In this document: positions 50,180-59,012 of the stretch, in pieces
Layout of the letters: each line of letters opens with the position of its first letter
How positions within the stretch are numbered: position 1 is the first letter of the stretch
Source of the DNA: a virus
DNA length: 64,000 nucleotides
Strand: one strand, 5' to 3'
Virus record (IMG/VR): IMGVR_UViG_3300042888_002988
Span: 1 to 64,000 of that record
The notes under the pieces: generated by a model
The model's database searches: none
What the model saw: the letters and a program-made list of their open reading frames with translations, nothing else
What the model was told of the DNA's origin: nothing
Made by a program: the position numbers and the translations under genes

Positions 50180-51029
50180 CATTGATATCGAAATCGTCGC
50201 CGACAGCATCAACCCAGCCGGCAAGCGCATCACCTCAGCCCTGTGGACCTATCCACGGTTCATCCACGCCGAGATCATGACCCACCGCATGTTCAGCCGT
50301 AACGCTGCCAGCAGCCGCGCGATCCCCATCAAGAAGATGATGCAGGCCGTGCGCGAAGATCCTGCCATGCCCGAATGGTGGGGATCCAACAAGCCCGGCA
50401 TGCAAGCTGGAGAGCAGTTGGACGGCGAGGCCAAGGCCGACGCGCTGACAAACTGGCTGGCAGCCAAGACGGCTGCCCTGAGCTTCGCGGAGGAACTGGA
50501 GTCTGTCGGCCTGCACAAGCAGATCGCTAACCGTGTCCTCGAGCCGTGGATGAGAATCACCGTGCTGGTGACCGCCACGGAATGGGACAACTTCTTCGCC
50601 CTGCGTGCGCACCCAGCTGCTCAGCCGGAGTTCCAGATCCTAGCCTACCGGATGCTCAACGCCATGGTGAACCTGAGCCAGCCGAAATACCTGAACTGGG
50701 GAGAGTGGCACGTCCCGTTTGACCCAGGCACGGACAAGTCACTGCATGACCGACTCGTGACATCGGTAGCCAAGGCGGCGCGCACCTCCTACGTGGCCTT
50801 CGACTCAAACAAGACCCTGGAAGAACAGGAGACCTTGTTCAAGAGCATGCGGGACAACGGGCACTGGTCGCCATTCGAGCACCAGGCGCAGGCCGTATCC
50901 GGCATCATGCACAGCGGAAACTTCACCGGTAACTGGCGGCAATACCGCCAGGAGTTCGGCGGACAGAACCGCGAGCACGTGGACCTCGCCGCCCTGCTGG
51001 CAGCCAAACCCGCCTGGATCGAACTCTAA
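50169..51029 (+). CDS. thyX: flavin-dependent thymidylate synthase, ThyX
   Basis: 286 residues. THRMFSRNAASSR at 38-50 is the ThyX signature (HRxxSxNxxSxR) with Thr in place of the first Arg, followed by EPWMRITVLVTATEWDNFF ... AAQPEFQ, which binds dUMP/FAD in this family. The enzyme makes dTMP from dUMP with CH2-THF, FAD and NADPH, supplying dTMP for phage DNA. The minus-strand dNMP kinase at 59668 could serve the same supply. The ATG follows ctactccaacaaaact and overlaps the previous gene by 11 bases. Confidence 0.9.
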   Translation: MSRNIDIEIVADSINPAGKRITSALWTYPRFIHAEIMTHRMFSRNAASSRAIPIKKMMQAVREDPAMPEWWGSNKPGMQAGEQLDGEAKADALTNWLAAKTAALSFAEELESVGLHKQIANRVLEPWMRITVLVTATEWDNFFALRAHPAAQPEFQILAYRMLNAMVNLSQPKYLNWGEWHVPFDPGTDKSLHDRLVTSVAKAARTSYVAFDSNKTLEEQETLFKSMRDNGHWSPFEHQAQAVSGIMHSGNFTGNWRQYRQEFGGQNREHVDLAALLAAKPAWIEL

Positions 51030-51040
51030 ACAACACCATC

Positions 51041-51352
51041 ATGGCACCCAAACGCAGATCATTCCAAAACAATCAACCATCCACCACCACAATCCGCGCG
51101 GATGAGTTCACACAGGCCATGGTCGACTTCCTCGCTGGCGGCGAGAAGCGTTCATTCAACGACATCTTCATGGGCGTGCAGGACACCGCCAAGCGACTGT
51201 ATCCTTCCAAGGGTAACGAGCTGATGCGCCTGCAGGCCTATGAGCTGCTCTCAACAGCCTGCGCCCGCGGACGCGTCAGCCGTGAGGGCCGGGAATACTT
51301 CCGGACTGACATCCCGGCGGCGCACGTCGTCGAGGAAGGGGGTGAAGCATGA
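51041..51352 (+). CDS. hypothetical protein, 103 aa
   Basis: The ATG follows aaacaacaccatc. Basic N-terminus; helical core. The stop overlaps the next start (ATGA). Confidence 0.7.
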   Translation: MAPKRRSFQNNQPSTTTIRADEFTQAMVDFLAGGEKRSFNDIFMGVQDTAKRLYPSKGNELMRLQAYELLSTACARGRVSREGREYFRTDIPAAHVVEEGGEA

Positions 51353-51933
51353 TCATCGGCTCATTCTCCGGCGCACTGCAGCTCCTCCACGAGGGCAAGA
51401 TGGTGCGCCGCCTCAGCTGGGGCCACGCGATCCTGTTCATGACGCCGCCGGTCAGCATACCGCTGGAGGACATGACGGGAGCGCTGCGGGCGATCATCAG
51501 GCAGGGCGGGAAGGAAGCACTGGAGGACCAGGGCAACCTGCGCAAGGTCGACCTGGACGACGACAACAAGTGCGTCAACGGGTGGCTACCATCCTTCGAG
51601 GACCTCACCGCTGAGGATTGGGAATACGTCGAGATCAGCACCAAGCTGCCGCCTCGCATGAGTGAGCGGAAGTTCCATCGCACCCTGTTCACTGTCGAGG
51701 TGCTGTCGGAGGAGCCGATCCCCGAGATGGAGCTGAAGGACGTGCTGCACCGCATGGACGTCGACGACTTCGTGGGCAGCTGGAACCGGGAGGCGGCGAT
51801 GGAGCTGAACGCCAACCAGGTCGCCCTGTATCTCTACCAATACGGCTCGGAACCTGGGTTTTTCCAGCTCACGTCCGTAGGGGAGGAACTGCACACCAAA
51901 GAAGACGAGGAGGACCGCAGCCTTGAGCGCTAA
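51349..51933 (+). CDS. DUF2829 (Tad2-like) protein with extra C-terminal domain
   Basis: 194 residues. The first ~95 fit DUF2829: SFSGALQLLHEGKMVRR, a hydrophobic strand (AILFMTPP) and NGWLPSFEDLTAEDWEYVE. Tad2 anti-Thoeris proteins with this domain bind a cyclic ADP-ribose signal and block Thoeris defence. The C-terminal ~85 residues (RTLFTVEVLSEEPIPEMEL ... GFFQLTSV) form a second domain often seen in phage proteins. The fusion is unusual for Tad2, so sponge activity needs testing. ATGA overlap upstream. Confidence 0.7.
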   Translation: MIIGSFSGALQLLHEGKMVRRLSWGHAILFMTPPVSIPLEDMTGALRAIIRQGGKEALEDQGNLRKVDLDDDNKCVNGWLPSFEDLTAEDWEYVEISTKLPPRMSERKFHRTLFTVEVLSEEPIPEMELKDVLHRMDVDDFVGSWNREAAMELNANQVALYLYQYGSEPGFFQLTSVGEELHTKEDEEDRSLER

Positions 51934-52375
51934 AGATAAAAAGCAGTGGCCAGCCACGGCGACGATCCGCATGGATCTATGCCCGCGCTGCGGCCGTAGC
52001 CACGAGCGCATCGAGTTTCGTCGGTTCGAGCTGGGAGACTCACAGTTCACCCACTGGGCCTACTGCGAGGCCACCGGCGAACCGCTGCTGCTCAACATGG
52101 CGACGCCGCGGAACAAGCCGAGCAAGTTCCACGTTCGGTTCGTGGGCACCGGGAAGAAGGCGCAGTGCGCCCCCAACCCTAACTACCCGGACGGTATCGA
52201 TCTGCCGTCGCCGTTGCCGAACGAACCCAAGTGCAAAGTGACGCTGCCATACCCGGCAGCGGAAATCGGCGCATGGAAGGTGGAGTGCTCCGAGTGCGGA
52301 GCTCGGGTTGCCTGCACGGCTGCCGGCCGCCCCGATGACCCCAGATCCATTGAACTACCATGCAAGAAACCATGA
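51923..52375 (+). CDS. hypothetical protein with two zinc ribbons, 150 aa
   Basis: TTG start overlapping the previous stop by 11 bases. CPRC near residue 20 and CSEC near 125, followed by TAAGRPDDPRSIELPC, fit zinc sites. Function unknown. Confidence 0.7.
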   Translation: MSAKDKKQWPATATIRMDLCPRCGRSHERIEFRRFELGDSQFTHWAYCEATGEPLLLNMATPRNKPSKFHVRFVGTGKKAQCAPNPNYPDGIDLPSPLPNEPKCKVTLPYPAAEIGAWKVECSECGARVACTAAGRPDDPRSIELPCKKP

Positions 52376-52674
52376 CGCGACCTGAAGCATCCAACGAGTT
52401 CGGACAGCACGACTGGTCCGGTGACCGAGGTTCCATAGGTCACTGTCCCAACATGTGCCTAACGTGCGAGGCCCTGTTCTGGGGCCACAAGAGCAGAATG
52501 ATCTGCAGGAAGTGCGACGACGACCTCAGGGCGTGCAACATGCACCCTGGCGACATCAGCCCGCCGGTCTACGCCGGTGCCAAGCTGCGGCGGTTGTTGG
52601 TGTGGATGCTTCCAGCCGGTATCGCAGCGTGGGGAATCATCTATGCGATCGTGCGCGCCTGGTTTCTCAGGTAG
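52360..52674 (+). CDS. small protein with zinc knuckles and C-terminal membrane helix
   Basis: 104 residues. ATG at 52360 overlapping the previous gene; ATG 52372 is an alternative. C-rich stretch (CPNMCLTCEAL, CRKC) followed by one hydrophobic helix near 80-98. Membrane-anchored zinc protein of unknown role. Confidence 0.65.
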   Translation: MQETMTRPEASNEFGQHDWSGDRGSIGHCPNMCLTCEALFWGHKSRMICRKCDDDLRACNMHPGDISPPVYAGAKLRRLLVWMLPAGIAAWGIIYAIVRAWFLR

Positions 52675-52696
52675 CGGCGATTCAACCAGCAAACCT

Positions 52697-53242
52697 ATGA
52701 AACAACTACACATTGCCTTCGCCGCCTTCACCCCCGCCTACTACCGGTGGGAGGTGCAACGCATGATCCCCGTCATCTACCCCGGTGACGAAATCCAGTA
52801 TATGGAACCTGACGTTGGTCAGATCGAAGATGCCCTGCTACCGGAGGACGCCGTCGTGGGTGATCCCGTGTGGGCAGTCTACGGCCGGCGCACGGACGGC
52901 ATCGCGGAGCACATCTCCGACTTCGACGAGCTTGAGGCTGCGCTGAACCTGGTGCGATCACTGGGCTGCAGTAGCTTGTTTGTGCCGCCGGGTCCTACGT
53001 CCGAATGCCACGGGCGCCAAGTGTTGTTCGGCAATGACGACTGCGCAGAGTGGAGACCCAACGACTGGGTATACAATGCTCATCAGCTCGCGGTGAACGC
53101 TGGGCGCCACTTTGGTGAAGTAATCAACACGCAGGCCGAGGTATGGGAAGCGGTGCTGGAGTCACCTGACCAGAAGCGCAGCTCCTACAAGGCGCAGCAT
53201 TTGCTGGAGGAAATCGTAACCCTCATGGCCCACGCAATATGA
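52697..53242 (+). CDS. hypothetical protein, 181 aa
   Basis: The ATG follows tcaaccagcaaacct. Alpha/beta with a Gly/Ser/Pro-rich segment in the middle. The stop overlaps the next start (ATGA). No family recognised. Confidence 0.7.
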   Translation: MKQLHIAFAAFTPAYYRWEVQRMIPVIYPGDEIQYMEPDVGQIEDALLPEDAVVGDPVWAVYGRRTDGIAEHISDFDELEAALNLVRSLGCSSLFVPPGPTSECHGRQVLFGNDDCAEWRPNDWVYNAHQLAVNAGRHFGEVINTQAEVWEAVLESPDQKRSSYKAQHLLEEIVTLMAHAI

Positions 53243-53433
53243 GATGGATCTACTCCGAACTCGGCGCTCCCATGTGGGAGTGGCCGGGACTACAGGCGGT
53301 GATGTTCTACGCCCCCGATCCTCCGTTCAGTCCTGGTGGGCCTCCGCCAATGACCGACCGTGAGTGGGAGGTGTTCGAGCAAGCCAGGGTGGAGCGCTAC
53401 AAGCGCGAGATGCGGAAGTGGCAGGCTGCCTGA
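53239..53433 (+). CDS. small protein, 64 aa
   Basis: Starts in an ATGA overlap. Pro/Trp-rich first half, basic helical tail. No family recognised. Confidence 0.65.
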   Translation: MRWIYSELGAPMWEWPGLQAVMFYAPDPPFSPGGPPPMTDREWEVFEQARVERYKREMRKWQAA

Positions 53434-53456
53434 GGAAACTTTTACCCACCTACCTC

Positions 53457-53828
53457 ATGTATCTCAACCAACTACGACTCGGCCAAAGTGCATTCCGCAG
53501 CGACGCGCTCCACAAGATCTACAGCTGGGCGCCCTCCAAGGCCCGCAGCTACACCATCGAGAGAATCGAGCGCTACGAATACGGCGTGTTCAAGATCCGT
53601 CGCCGCTACTTCACCGTGACCGTGACCTATTACTCACGGGCCGACGAGGGAAGCTACCGCTTCGGTGACTGGAGCTGGAAGCGCTACTGCCTCGGCCATG
53701 AGCGTTTCCCAGTGCTGCGCGTCGTGAAGCGATCAGTCCCAGAGCCGTCCGTCGCCCGACGTATCGTCATGGGCGAGTCCACGTCGCACCCGGACAAGTT
53801 CCGGCGCGGCGAGCGCGTCGAAGTGTAA
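53457..53828 (+). CDS. basic hypothetical protein, 123 aa
   Basis: The ATG follows cccacctacctc. Rich in Arg, Tyr and Trp with beta-strand character (TVTVTYYSR). The last gene before a hairpin. Confidence 0.7.
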   Translation: MYLNQLRLGQSAFRSDALHKIYSWAPSKARSYTIERIERYEYGVFKIRRRYFTVTVTYYSRADEGSYRFGDWSWKRYCLGHERFPVLRVVKRSVPEPSVARRIVMGESTSHPDKFRRGERVEV

Positions 53829-53836
53829 AAAAAGGT

Positions 53837-53874
53837 GGGGGCGCGGCAGGCAAACCCAAAACCGCCACGCCCCC
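53837..53874 (-). terminator. hairpin with U-run only on the minus strand
   Basis: Stem gggggcg / cgccccc plus ggc / gcc, with an A-run (53827-53833) to its left, so a U-run follows it only in leftward transcripts. There is no minus-strand gene to its right, so it may block antisense transcription or be incidental. Apart from it and a 5-bp hairpin (tcagg/cctga) I see nothing in 53829-53931. Confidence 0.5.
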
Positions 53875-53931
53875 GTGCTCAGGTTACTCGCCTGAACGCC
53901 CGCAGTATTATCGCCAAACCAAGTAAAATCA

Positions 53932-54159
53932 ATGCCAATCGCCCCGCTCCAACCACGCCTCGTAGGCGGGTTTCCACGCTTCGTTTTCAGTCGTGACGGC
54001 TCCCTGAAGGGGGAAGTCACGTCCACCACCCGCCGCTGCCAGCTGGAAGGCTGCAACGGCAAACGCTTGGGCGTCAAATGGCCCGACGGTCGCACCACGT
54101 ATCCATGCACCAAGGGGCTCGAGGGCACCGACGTTGAGGACACCTGGAAAATCGGATAA
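53932..54159 (+). CDS. small protein with Cys pair, 75 aa
   Basis: The ATG follows aaaccaagtaaaatca. RRCQLEGCNGK ... YPCTKG contains three cysteines in a typical small zinc-finger phage protein. Function unknown. Confidence 0.7.
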   Translation: MPIAPLQPRLVGGFPRFVFSRDGSLKGEVTSTTRRCQLEGCNGKRLGVKWPDGRTTYPCTKGLEGTDVEDTWKIG

Positions 54160-54169
54160 CAACAACAAC

Positions 54170-54282
54170 ACCGGGGAGCCCGCAGGAAGCGGGATAGAAT
54201 CCGAGAAAGTGGGGCCCCCTCGAAAGGACAACGGTCGTAACCAGCCACCCACCTGCAGGTTCGAGTCCTGCCCCCGGTTCCA
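54170..54282 (+). tRNA. tRNA-like element without a clear anticodon arm
   Basis: Acceptor stem ACCGGGG (54170-54176) pairs perfectly with CCCCGGT (54272-54278). A T arm GCAGG-TTCGAGT-CCTGC (54255-54271) abuts it, T73 and CCA are encoded, and a D-arm-like hairpin CCCGC-AGGAA-GCGGG follows position 54178. The element is 113 bases, about 35 longer than a tRNA, and I could not place a 5-bp anticodon stem with a 7-base loop; the interior holds further pairings such as GTGGG/CCCAC. It may be a degenerate tRNA, an intron-containing tRNA or a specialised tRNA mimic. It is on the opposite strand to the tRNA array. Confidence 0.5.
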
Positions 54283-54298
54283 CTCTACACCAACAAAT

Positions 54299-54940
54299 AT
54301 GAAGACCATCGATCAAATCGCATACACCGGCCTCCACTCCAAGGAGGGCAACGCACGCATGACACCCATGAGCAGATCGGAAACCGATCTGTTCCTGAAG
54401 TTGACCATGGGGGAAATGAGCAAGGGCAGCGGTCCGCCCGAAAAAGGCAGCCCTGAGGACAAGCTGCGGGACGAGCTGCTGAAAGAGACGATCACGAAGA
54501 TCATTACGTCACGCATTACAGGTTCGACCGGTCTGCCGTGGGAGGAAGTTGTCAGCTTCTCCGCCCTGGCGTTCATCGGATGCCTCGATGTCATAGAGAA
54601 CCCAGCGCAGTGCGTGCTGTGGGCTTACACACTGGTTTACATGCGGGCCGCCGAAGGTGAGGTCATCGACATGAACCTGCTGGCCCAGTGGTTCCCTGTG
54701 GGCTTCCCGCCGGCGGACTACTACCGTGACGTGTGGGACAAGCAGAAGGGGTATATGCTGCAGGTCGAGAACTGCGACAACTTCCTCGATCGCGGGGAGT
54801 GGTGGCAGGAACTGGCGGCTATCATCAACAAGTCCACGGAGAGGCCCACCATGGGACCGGCCCGTCCGCCAGTCGACACCAGCGACATCGTCGAGGTAGA
54901 TAGCGAAGATGAGATTCACGCGCCGACCCATGAAGCTTGA
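54299..54940 (+). CDS. hypothetical protein, 213 aa
   Basis: The ATG at 54299 follows acaccaacaaat. The longer in-frame extension upstream runs across the tRNA-like element and is rejected. Helical with an acidic C-terminus. It overlaps the next gene by 32 bases. Confidence 0.7.
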   Translation: MKTIDQIAYTGLHSKEGNARMTPMSRSETDLFLKLTMGEMSKGSGPPEKGSPEDKLRDELLKETITKIITSRITGSTGLPWEEVVSFSALAFIGCLDVIENPAQCVLWAYTLVYMRAAEGEVIDMNLLAQWFPVGFPPADYYRDVWDKQKGYMLQVENCDNFLDRGEWWQELAAIINKSTERPTMGPARPPVDTSDIVEVDSEDEIHAPTHEA

Positions 54941-55493
54941 TCCGAACGAACGCAACGTAACGAATCGGCACTGGCTGCTGGCAGATCTTCACCTGGGGCA
55001 CCACAACGTCCTACGCCACGATAGTAGGCCGTGGGATGACATTATTGCTCACGATGCGGCGATGACCATTGCCTGCGCGGCGCCTGGCCAGAAAAACCGC
55101 ACGCTGTGGCTGCTGGGAGACATCGCCTCACGTAAGGCGGGGCTGGAGGAGTTCATGAAAGTCCAGCGTGGCCGTTGGGGGAAGATAATCCTGATCCGAG
55201 GCAACCACGACGACAAGATCGCGTGGCGGCACCGGGACTTGTTCGACGAGGCACACGAGGCGATCTACGTGCGCCTGACTCGCGATGTCAGGATGTATTT
55301 GAGCCACTACGCGCACCGCACCTGGCGCGGCTCGCACCGTGGAACGTATCACCTGCACGGCCACAGCCACGGCGCGCTACCTCGCCACGGCCGGTCGATG
55401 GACGTCGGCGCGCCGTGCGTTGGCTATAAGCCGATCTGCCTGACGGAATGCATCGAGATACTGGAAGCTGCACTACCAACCAATCATCACTGA
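54909..55493 (+). CDS. metallophosphoesterase
   Basis: 194 residues. Motifs in order: DLHLGH (D, H), LLGDI (GD), RGNHDD (GNHD), LSHYAHRTW, and LHGHSHG (GHxH). These are the metal ligands of calcineurin-like phosphoesterases. Substrate unknown. ATG at 54909 is used; ATG 54930 is possible. Small stand-alone enzymes of this type are common in large phages. Confidence 0.9.
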   Translation: MRFTRRPMKLDPNERNVTNRHWLLADLHLGHHNVLRHDSRPWDDIIAHDAAMTIACAAPGQKNRTLWLLGDIASRKAGLEEFMKVQRGRWGKIILIRGNHDDKIAWRHRDLFDEAHEAIYVRLTRDVRMYLSHYAHRTWRGSHRGTYHLHGHSHGALPRHGRSMDVGAPCVGYKPICLTECIEILEAALPTNHH

Positions 55494-55826
55494 ATGGCCA
55501 GCCCTGACAACCAAGAAAGCCTGACTGAGATCCAAAAGCTCCGGAATGAGTTAAAAGCCGAGCGCTGTAAGAACACACGCGCCGCCAATGAAATCAAAAG
55601 GCTCCAGCGTCTCCTGCACCCACCAAGCGTAGGAGAAGCAGTCGCAATGCGGTGCGGCTGGAAACTTTGGATACTGGACCCCGAACCTCGCGTGGTGCGG
55701 GGCAGCCCGCAATACATAGAATACGACGGGGACGAGCCTCCGATGCCGCTGATATACGACATCGACGGTCCGCACTACGACGACGAATACACTCATCACC
55801 GACTAAGACCAATCACTGACCCATAA
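55494..55826 (+). CDS. hypothetical protein, 110 aa
   Basis: ATG starts directly after the previous stop. The N-terminal ~40 residues form a coiled coil (EIQKLRNELKAERCK), the rest is a small beta domain. No family recognised. Confidence 0.7.
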   Translation: MASPDNQESLTEIQKLRNELKAERCKNTRAANEIKRLQRLLHPPSVGEAVAMRCGWKLWILDPEPRVVRGSPQYIEYDGDEPPMPLIYDIDGPHYDDEYTHHRLRPITDP

Positions 55827-57863
55827 ATGAACACTACCCTAACCCCACCAACTGACCCGGATACATTCTGGGCATCCGTAGACGCTCGCTTCCTCGAGAA
55901 AGTCGATCGCGTCTTTGACGCCTCGCCGAAAACCGTGTGGATCGAGCTGCTGCAGAACGCACGCCGCGCCGGCGCCGACAAGGTTTCCGTCAGCTTCACC
56001 AAAGTGGACGAGCACCACGTCGGCGTGCTGTTCGAGGACAACGGCTCCGGCTGTGACAGTCCTGAGATCCTGCTGCGCCTGGCCGCCCGCGGCTGGAGCC
56101 AGAACGTCGAGCACGAGGAGGATCCCGCCGGCATGGGGTTCTTCTGCCTGTCCAACTTCCCGACCGTGGAGGTCGCCTCACGCCTGTGGAGCACCACACT
56201 GACGCCGACCATCTTCCGCGGGGCCGAGCCTGCCCGCCGTCAGATCAACACTGACTTCGCGCAGGGGATGGTGGTGAACTGGGTGTGGGAGGGCGTAGAC
56301 GTCAGCACGCTGGACATCAAGCTGCGTGAGGCCGCCGAGTTCTGCGGACTGAAGGAGGTGGACATCTACGCCGAGGGTGTGAAGCAGATCGCCATAGTTC
56401 CCGGTGACTTCATGGCCGGCTGCACCATGTTCCGGGACATTCCCGAGCTGGGCGTCAGGATCGGCGCACGGGAGCCAGACGCCAGGGAGCGTTACCTCTA
56501 CGACTTCGGCCACCCCAGGATCAAGCTGAACTTCCGCGGCGTGGTATTGGAATGGGTGAGCAATGCGATGGGTGATTACTTGCCGAACATCGCCAGGAGC
56601 CACGTGCAGCTCCACGTCGAAGTGGCGCACACACGGGAGCTGCAGCTGGTGTTGCCGGCCCGCAATGCTGTGAAGCACAACGCTGCTAGGGCGGCCCTGC
56701 TGGAGGCGTGCGAGAAGCTGGTCTACGAGTGGATCAACGACCACGCGACACCCACCAAAGGCCGCGGAACGGTAGGTCACAAGCTGCCGTTCAGTATCTA
56801 CCGGAGGGCACTGGACAAGTTCGGGGTGGACCTGGGCGAGGCTGAGTTCGATCTAAGCCAGGTGTCGTATCACAGCAGCTCCACGACAGGTCTGAAGCTG
56901 CTGGCGCACCCGGATGCGCAGCGGTGGCAGGACTTCGAGACGGTGCTCGGACTCTACAACCGCGAGCATGTCGGCAAGGAGTCGTTCCTGATCCCCTTCA
57001 CGCCCAACAACGACATGCAGGGTTACTCGTGGTATGACGAGCTGCCGAAGCTGACCGACATCATCCTGCGCGTGGACGGGCGTGAGATGCGACTTGAGGA
57101 GCTTGCGGAGTGCCAGTTCGACAAGCACGAGGACAAGCAGTTCCACGAGTTCGTGGAGGACATCGAAGTGGAGTTCGCGGTGGACAACGGAGAATCCTAC
57201 AAGTTCAAACCGGCCGCTGTCGTCGCCGGTGAGAGCACGGTGAACTACTTCGACGCGCTGGACCGGGATGTTCACATCTTCCTGTCCCGCACCATCCTGA
57301 CGGATCCGAAGGTGATGTATGCGACCATGGACCGGCTGAGCGGGTGCTTATTTGAGCCCAGCGGCGATTCGGAAGACAGCTCTGAGGCGCAGTCGGAAGA
57401 GTTCGATAAAGACCTGGCGGCTTGGATCCTGAGGTTGTGTGACCGCCGGAAAGAGGCGCTGCTTCACATCCTGGAGCAGGAGGCGCGCAACATCGGCTAC
57501 GACGTGCGCGATGCCTCACTGAGCTGGACCATCCGCTACGATGGCAGGTTCCACGAGGAAGAGGACTTCCCGGGTATGCAGGTCATCAGTTTCCAATACA
57601 GCAAGGAGGAGGCTGACAACCACAAGTTCCTGTGCGCCGAGCCCCGCGGCACGGACAGCTGGATCGAGGAGGTCGTGTCGGAGACTGAGATCACCCACGC
57701 GCGCATCGAAGCCTACCTGCGCATTCAGCGCGAGTTCGATGACGATGACGGGTGGATCCTTGATAGCCCGCGCAAGCCCGTCGACTTGGACAAGTGGGAG
57801 AAGGAGAACCAGGAGAAACTTGCTGCTTACGAGAGTGAGCGCGAGGACGACGCCGACGTGTAA
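55827..57863 (+). CDS. GHKL ATPase, second and larger copy
   Basis: 678 residues. Bergerat-fold residues: E40 and N44 in IELLQNARRAG, DNGSG at 71-75 and AGMGFFCLSNF (G2 box). The typical N-box Asp is replaced by Arg47. The C-terminal ~350 residues are not related by eye to the copy at 35948, so the two probably act on different partners. The role is unknown; GHKL proteins in phages could be chaperones or effectors. No histidine-kinase H-box was seen. Confidence 0.85.
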   Translation: MNTTLTPPTDPDTFWASVDARFLEKVDRVFDASPKTVWIELLQNARRAGADKVSVSFTKVDEHHVGVLFEDNGSGCDSPEILLRLAARGWSQNVEHEEDPAGMGFFCLSNFPTVEVASRLWSTTLTPTIFRGAEPARRQINTDFAQGMVVNWVWEGVDVSTLDIKLREAAEFCGLKEVDIYAEGVKQIAIVPGDFMAGCTMFRDIPELGVRIGAREPDARERYLYDFGHPRIKLNFRGVVLEWVSNAMGDYLPNIARSHVQLHVEVAHTRELQLVLPARNAVKHNAARAALLEACEKLVYEWINDHATPTKGRGTVGHKLPFSIYRRALDKFGVDLGEAEFDLSQVSYHSSSTTGLKLLAHPDAQRWQDFETVLGLYNREHVGKESFLIPFTPNNDMQGYSWYDELPKLTDIILRVDGREMRLEELAECQFDKHEDKQFHEFVEDIEVEFAVDNGESYKFKPAAVVAGESTVNYFDALDRDVHIFLSRTILTDPKVMYATMDRLSGCLFEPSGDSEDSSEAQSEEFDKDLAAWILRLCDRRKEALLHILEQEARNIGYDVRDASLSWTIRYDGRFHEEEDFPGMQVISFQYSKEEADNHKFLCAEPRGTDSWIEEVVSETEITHARIEAYLRIQREFDDDDGWILDSPRKPVDLDKWEKENQEKLAAYESEREDDADV

Positions 57864-57878
57864 AGAAACGTGCCGAAT

Positions 57879-57907
57879 TTGAACAGATCGAGGACCACGT
57901 GTATAAA
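57879..57907 (+). promoter_or_regulatory. strong sigma70-type promoter
   Basis: TTGAAC (57879-57884), 17-base spacer, TATAAA (57902-57907), followed by A/T-rich ctaaaaaattgaacat. The start would be about 57914, giving a 14-base leader to the ATG at 57928. It is the best-matching promoter in the window. Confidence 0.6.
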
Positions 57908-57927
57908 AAAGCTAAAAAATTGAACAT

Positions 57928-58752
57928 ATGTCATCAGCCACCCATCACCACCCAGATCCCAACCTACCCAACGAAATCAAATTCGACATCGGGGGCAAAA
58001 CTGTCCTGCTCCTGACTGTCGAGGGCATGACCTACAACGGTCAGTTCATCCAGGACGCCGGCGAAGCTCACAAGGCTATGGTGAACGTCCTCGCGGCAGC
58101 CGGAGACGCGCAGGCCCAGTATCGCGACACACAGGTCCAGCGCCTCATACAGGAGGTGCGCGAATTCGCCAAATGGAGCGAGGGCATCTTCCATGAGTAT
58201 GCCAACCTCAAGCCTGACGATTGCGACGCGCCTGAAGTGCAGGCAGAGACGGCGGCCAGCATCGATGAAGACCGTCAATACCTGCAGCGTTTCATGGCCG
58301 CGCTTAATTTGACACCGGAGGGTGAAGAAGAGGACGAGGACGAGGCCTGGATCTACACCGCGGAGTATCTCAACGAGATCATCACCTACGGTATGGTGGA
58401 AGGCGGCTACATGCCCGACTCGAACATCCTCCTCACACCGCCGGGACCGAGCCGGGAGGAGATGCTGGAGTCCGTGCGGAAGGCGATCCGCTGCCACACC
58501 GACGACATCGACCCGAACATGCCGCCTTGGGTCATCAAAGCCCTGCGGGAAATGCTCGAGGACGAAGTGTTGCTTCTCACGCTGTATCACGAGGTCTGCG
58601 CCACCGGGTGGATGGAGGGGAGACGGCTGTTCGAAGGCTGCGCGCTGCAGAGCTGGACGCCGGAACCTGATGCCCCGGACGCCCTGCAACGCATACGCGT
58701 GTTCAGGGACCGGTGCGTGCCGCCAACCAAGCCCGAGGAGGTGGAGGCGTGA
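57928..58752 (+). CDS. hypothetical acidic protein, 274 aa
   Basis: Beta-rich N-terminus (EIKFDIGGKTVLLLTVEG), then helices with long Glu/Asp stretches near 130-140. No family recognised. Probably the first gene after the promoter at 57879. Confidence 0.75.
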   Translation: MSSATHHHPDPNLPNEIKFDIGGKTVLLLTVEGMTYNGQFIQDAGEAHKAMVNVLAAAGDAQAQYRDTQVQRLIQEVREFAKWSEGIFHEYANLKPDDCDAPEVQAETAASIDEDRQYLQRFMAALNLTPEGEEEDEDEAWIYTAEYLNEIITYGMVEGGYMPDSNILLTPPGPSREEMLESVRKAIRCHTDDIDPNMPPWVIKALREMLEDEVLLLTLYHEVCATGWMEGRRLFEGCALQSWTPEPDAPDALQRIRVFRDRCVPPTKPEEVEA

Positions 58753-59012
58753 CACCGCACGAGGCGTTCTCCCGCAAGAGGCTGCTGGCGCTCATCAAGG
58801 AGGTCACGCAGGCCATGGGTGAGCAGTATACGGACGACGCGCTGGATGCGTTGGTGCACGACTGCTTCGCGGAGCAGTCGGCAGAGGTCAACAACAGCGG
58901 CAAGCCAGCGCAGATTGAGTGCTTGCTCAAGCACGGCTGGACGCCCGAGGACATCCTCGGCCGCCTGCGCATACAGAAGGAAGACGCTGCAGAAGAGGAG
59001 GACGAGTCATGA
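58749..59012 (+). CDS. hypothetical protein, 87 aa
   Basis: GTG start in a GTGA overlap. Acidic helical protein. The stop overlaps the next start (ATGA). Confidence 0.7.
   Translation: MTPHEAFSRKRLLALIKEVTQAMGEQYTDDALDALVHDCFAEQSAEVNNSGKPAQIECLLKHGWTPEDILGRLRIQKEDAAEEEDES

Noticed and set aside
54134-54298. N-terminal extension of the 54299 gene
   Set aside because: Crosses the tRNA-like element; the ATG at 54299 has the local A/C leader.
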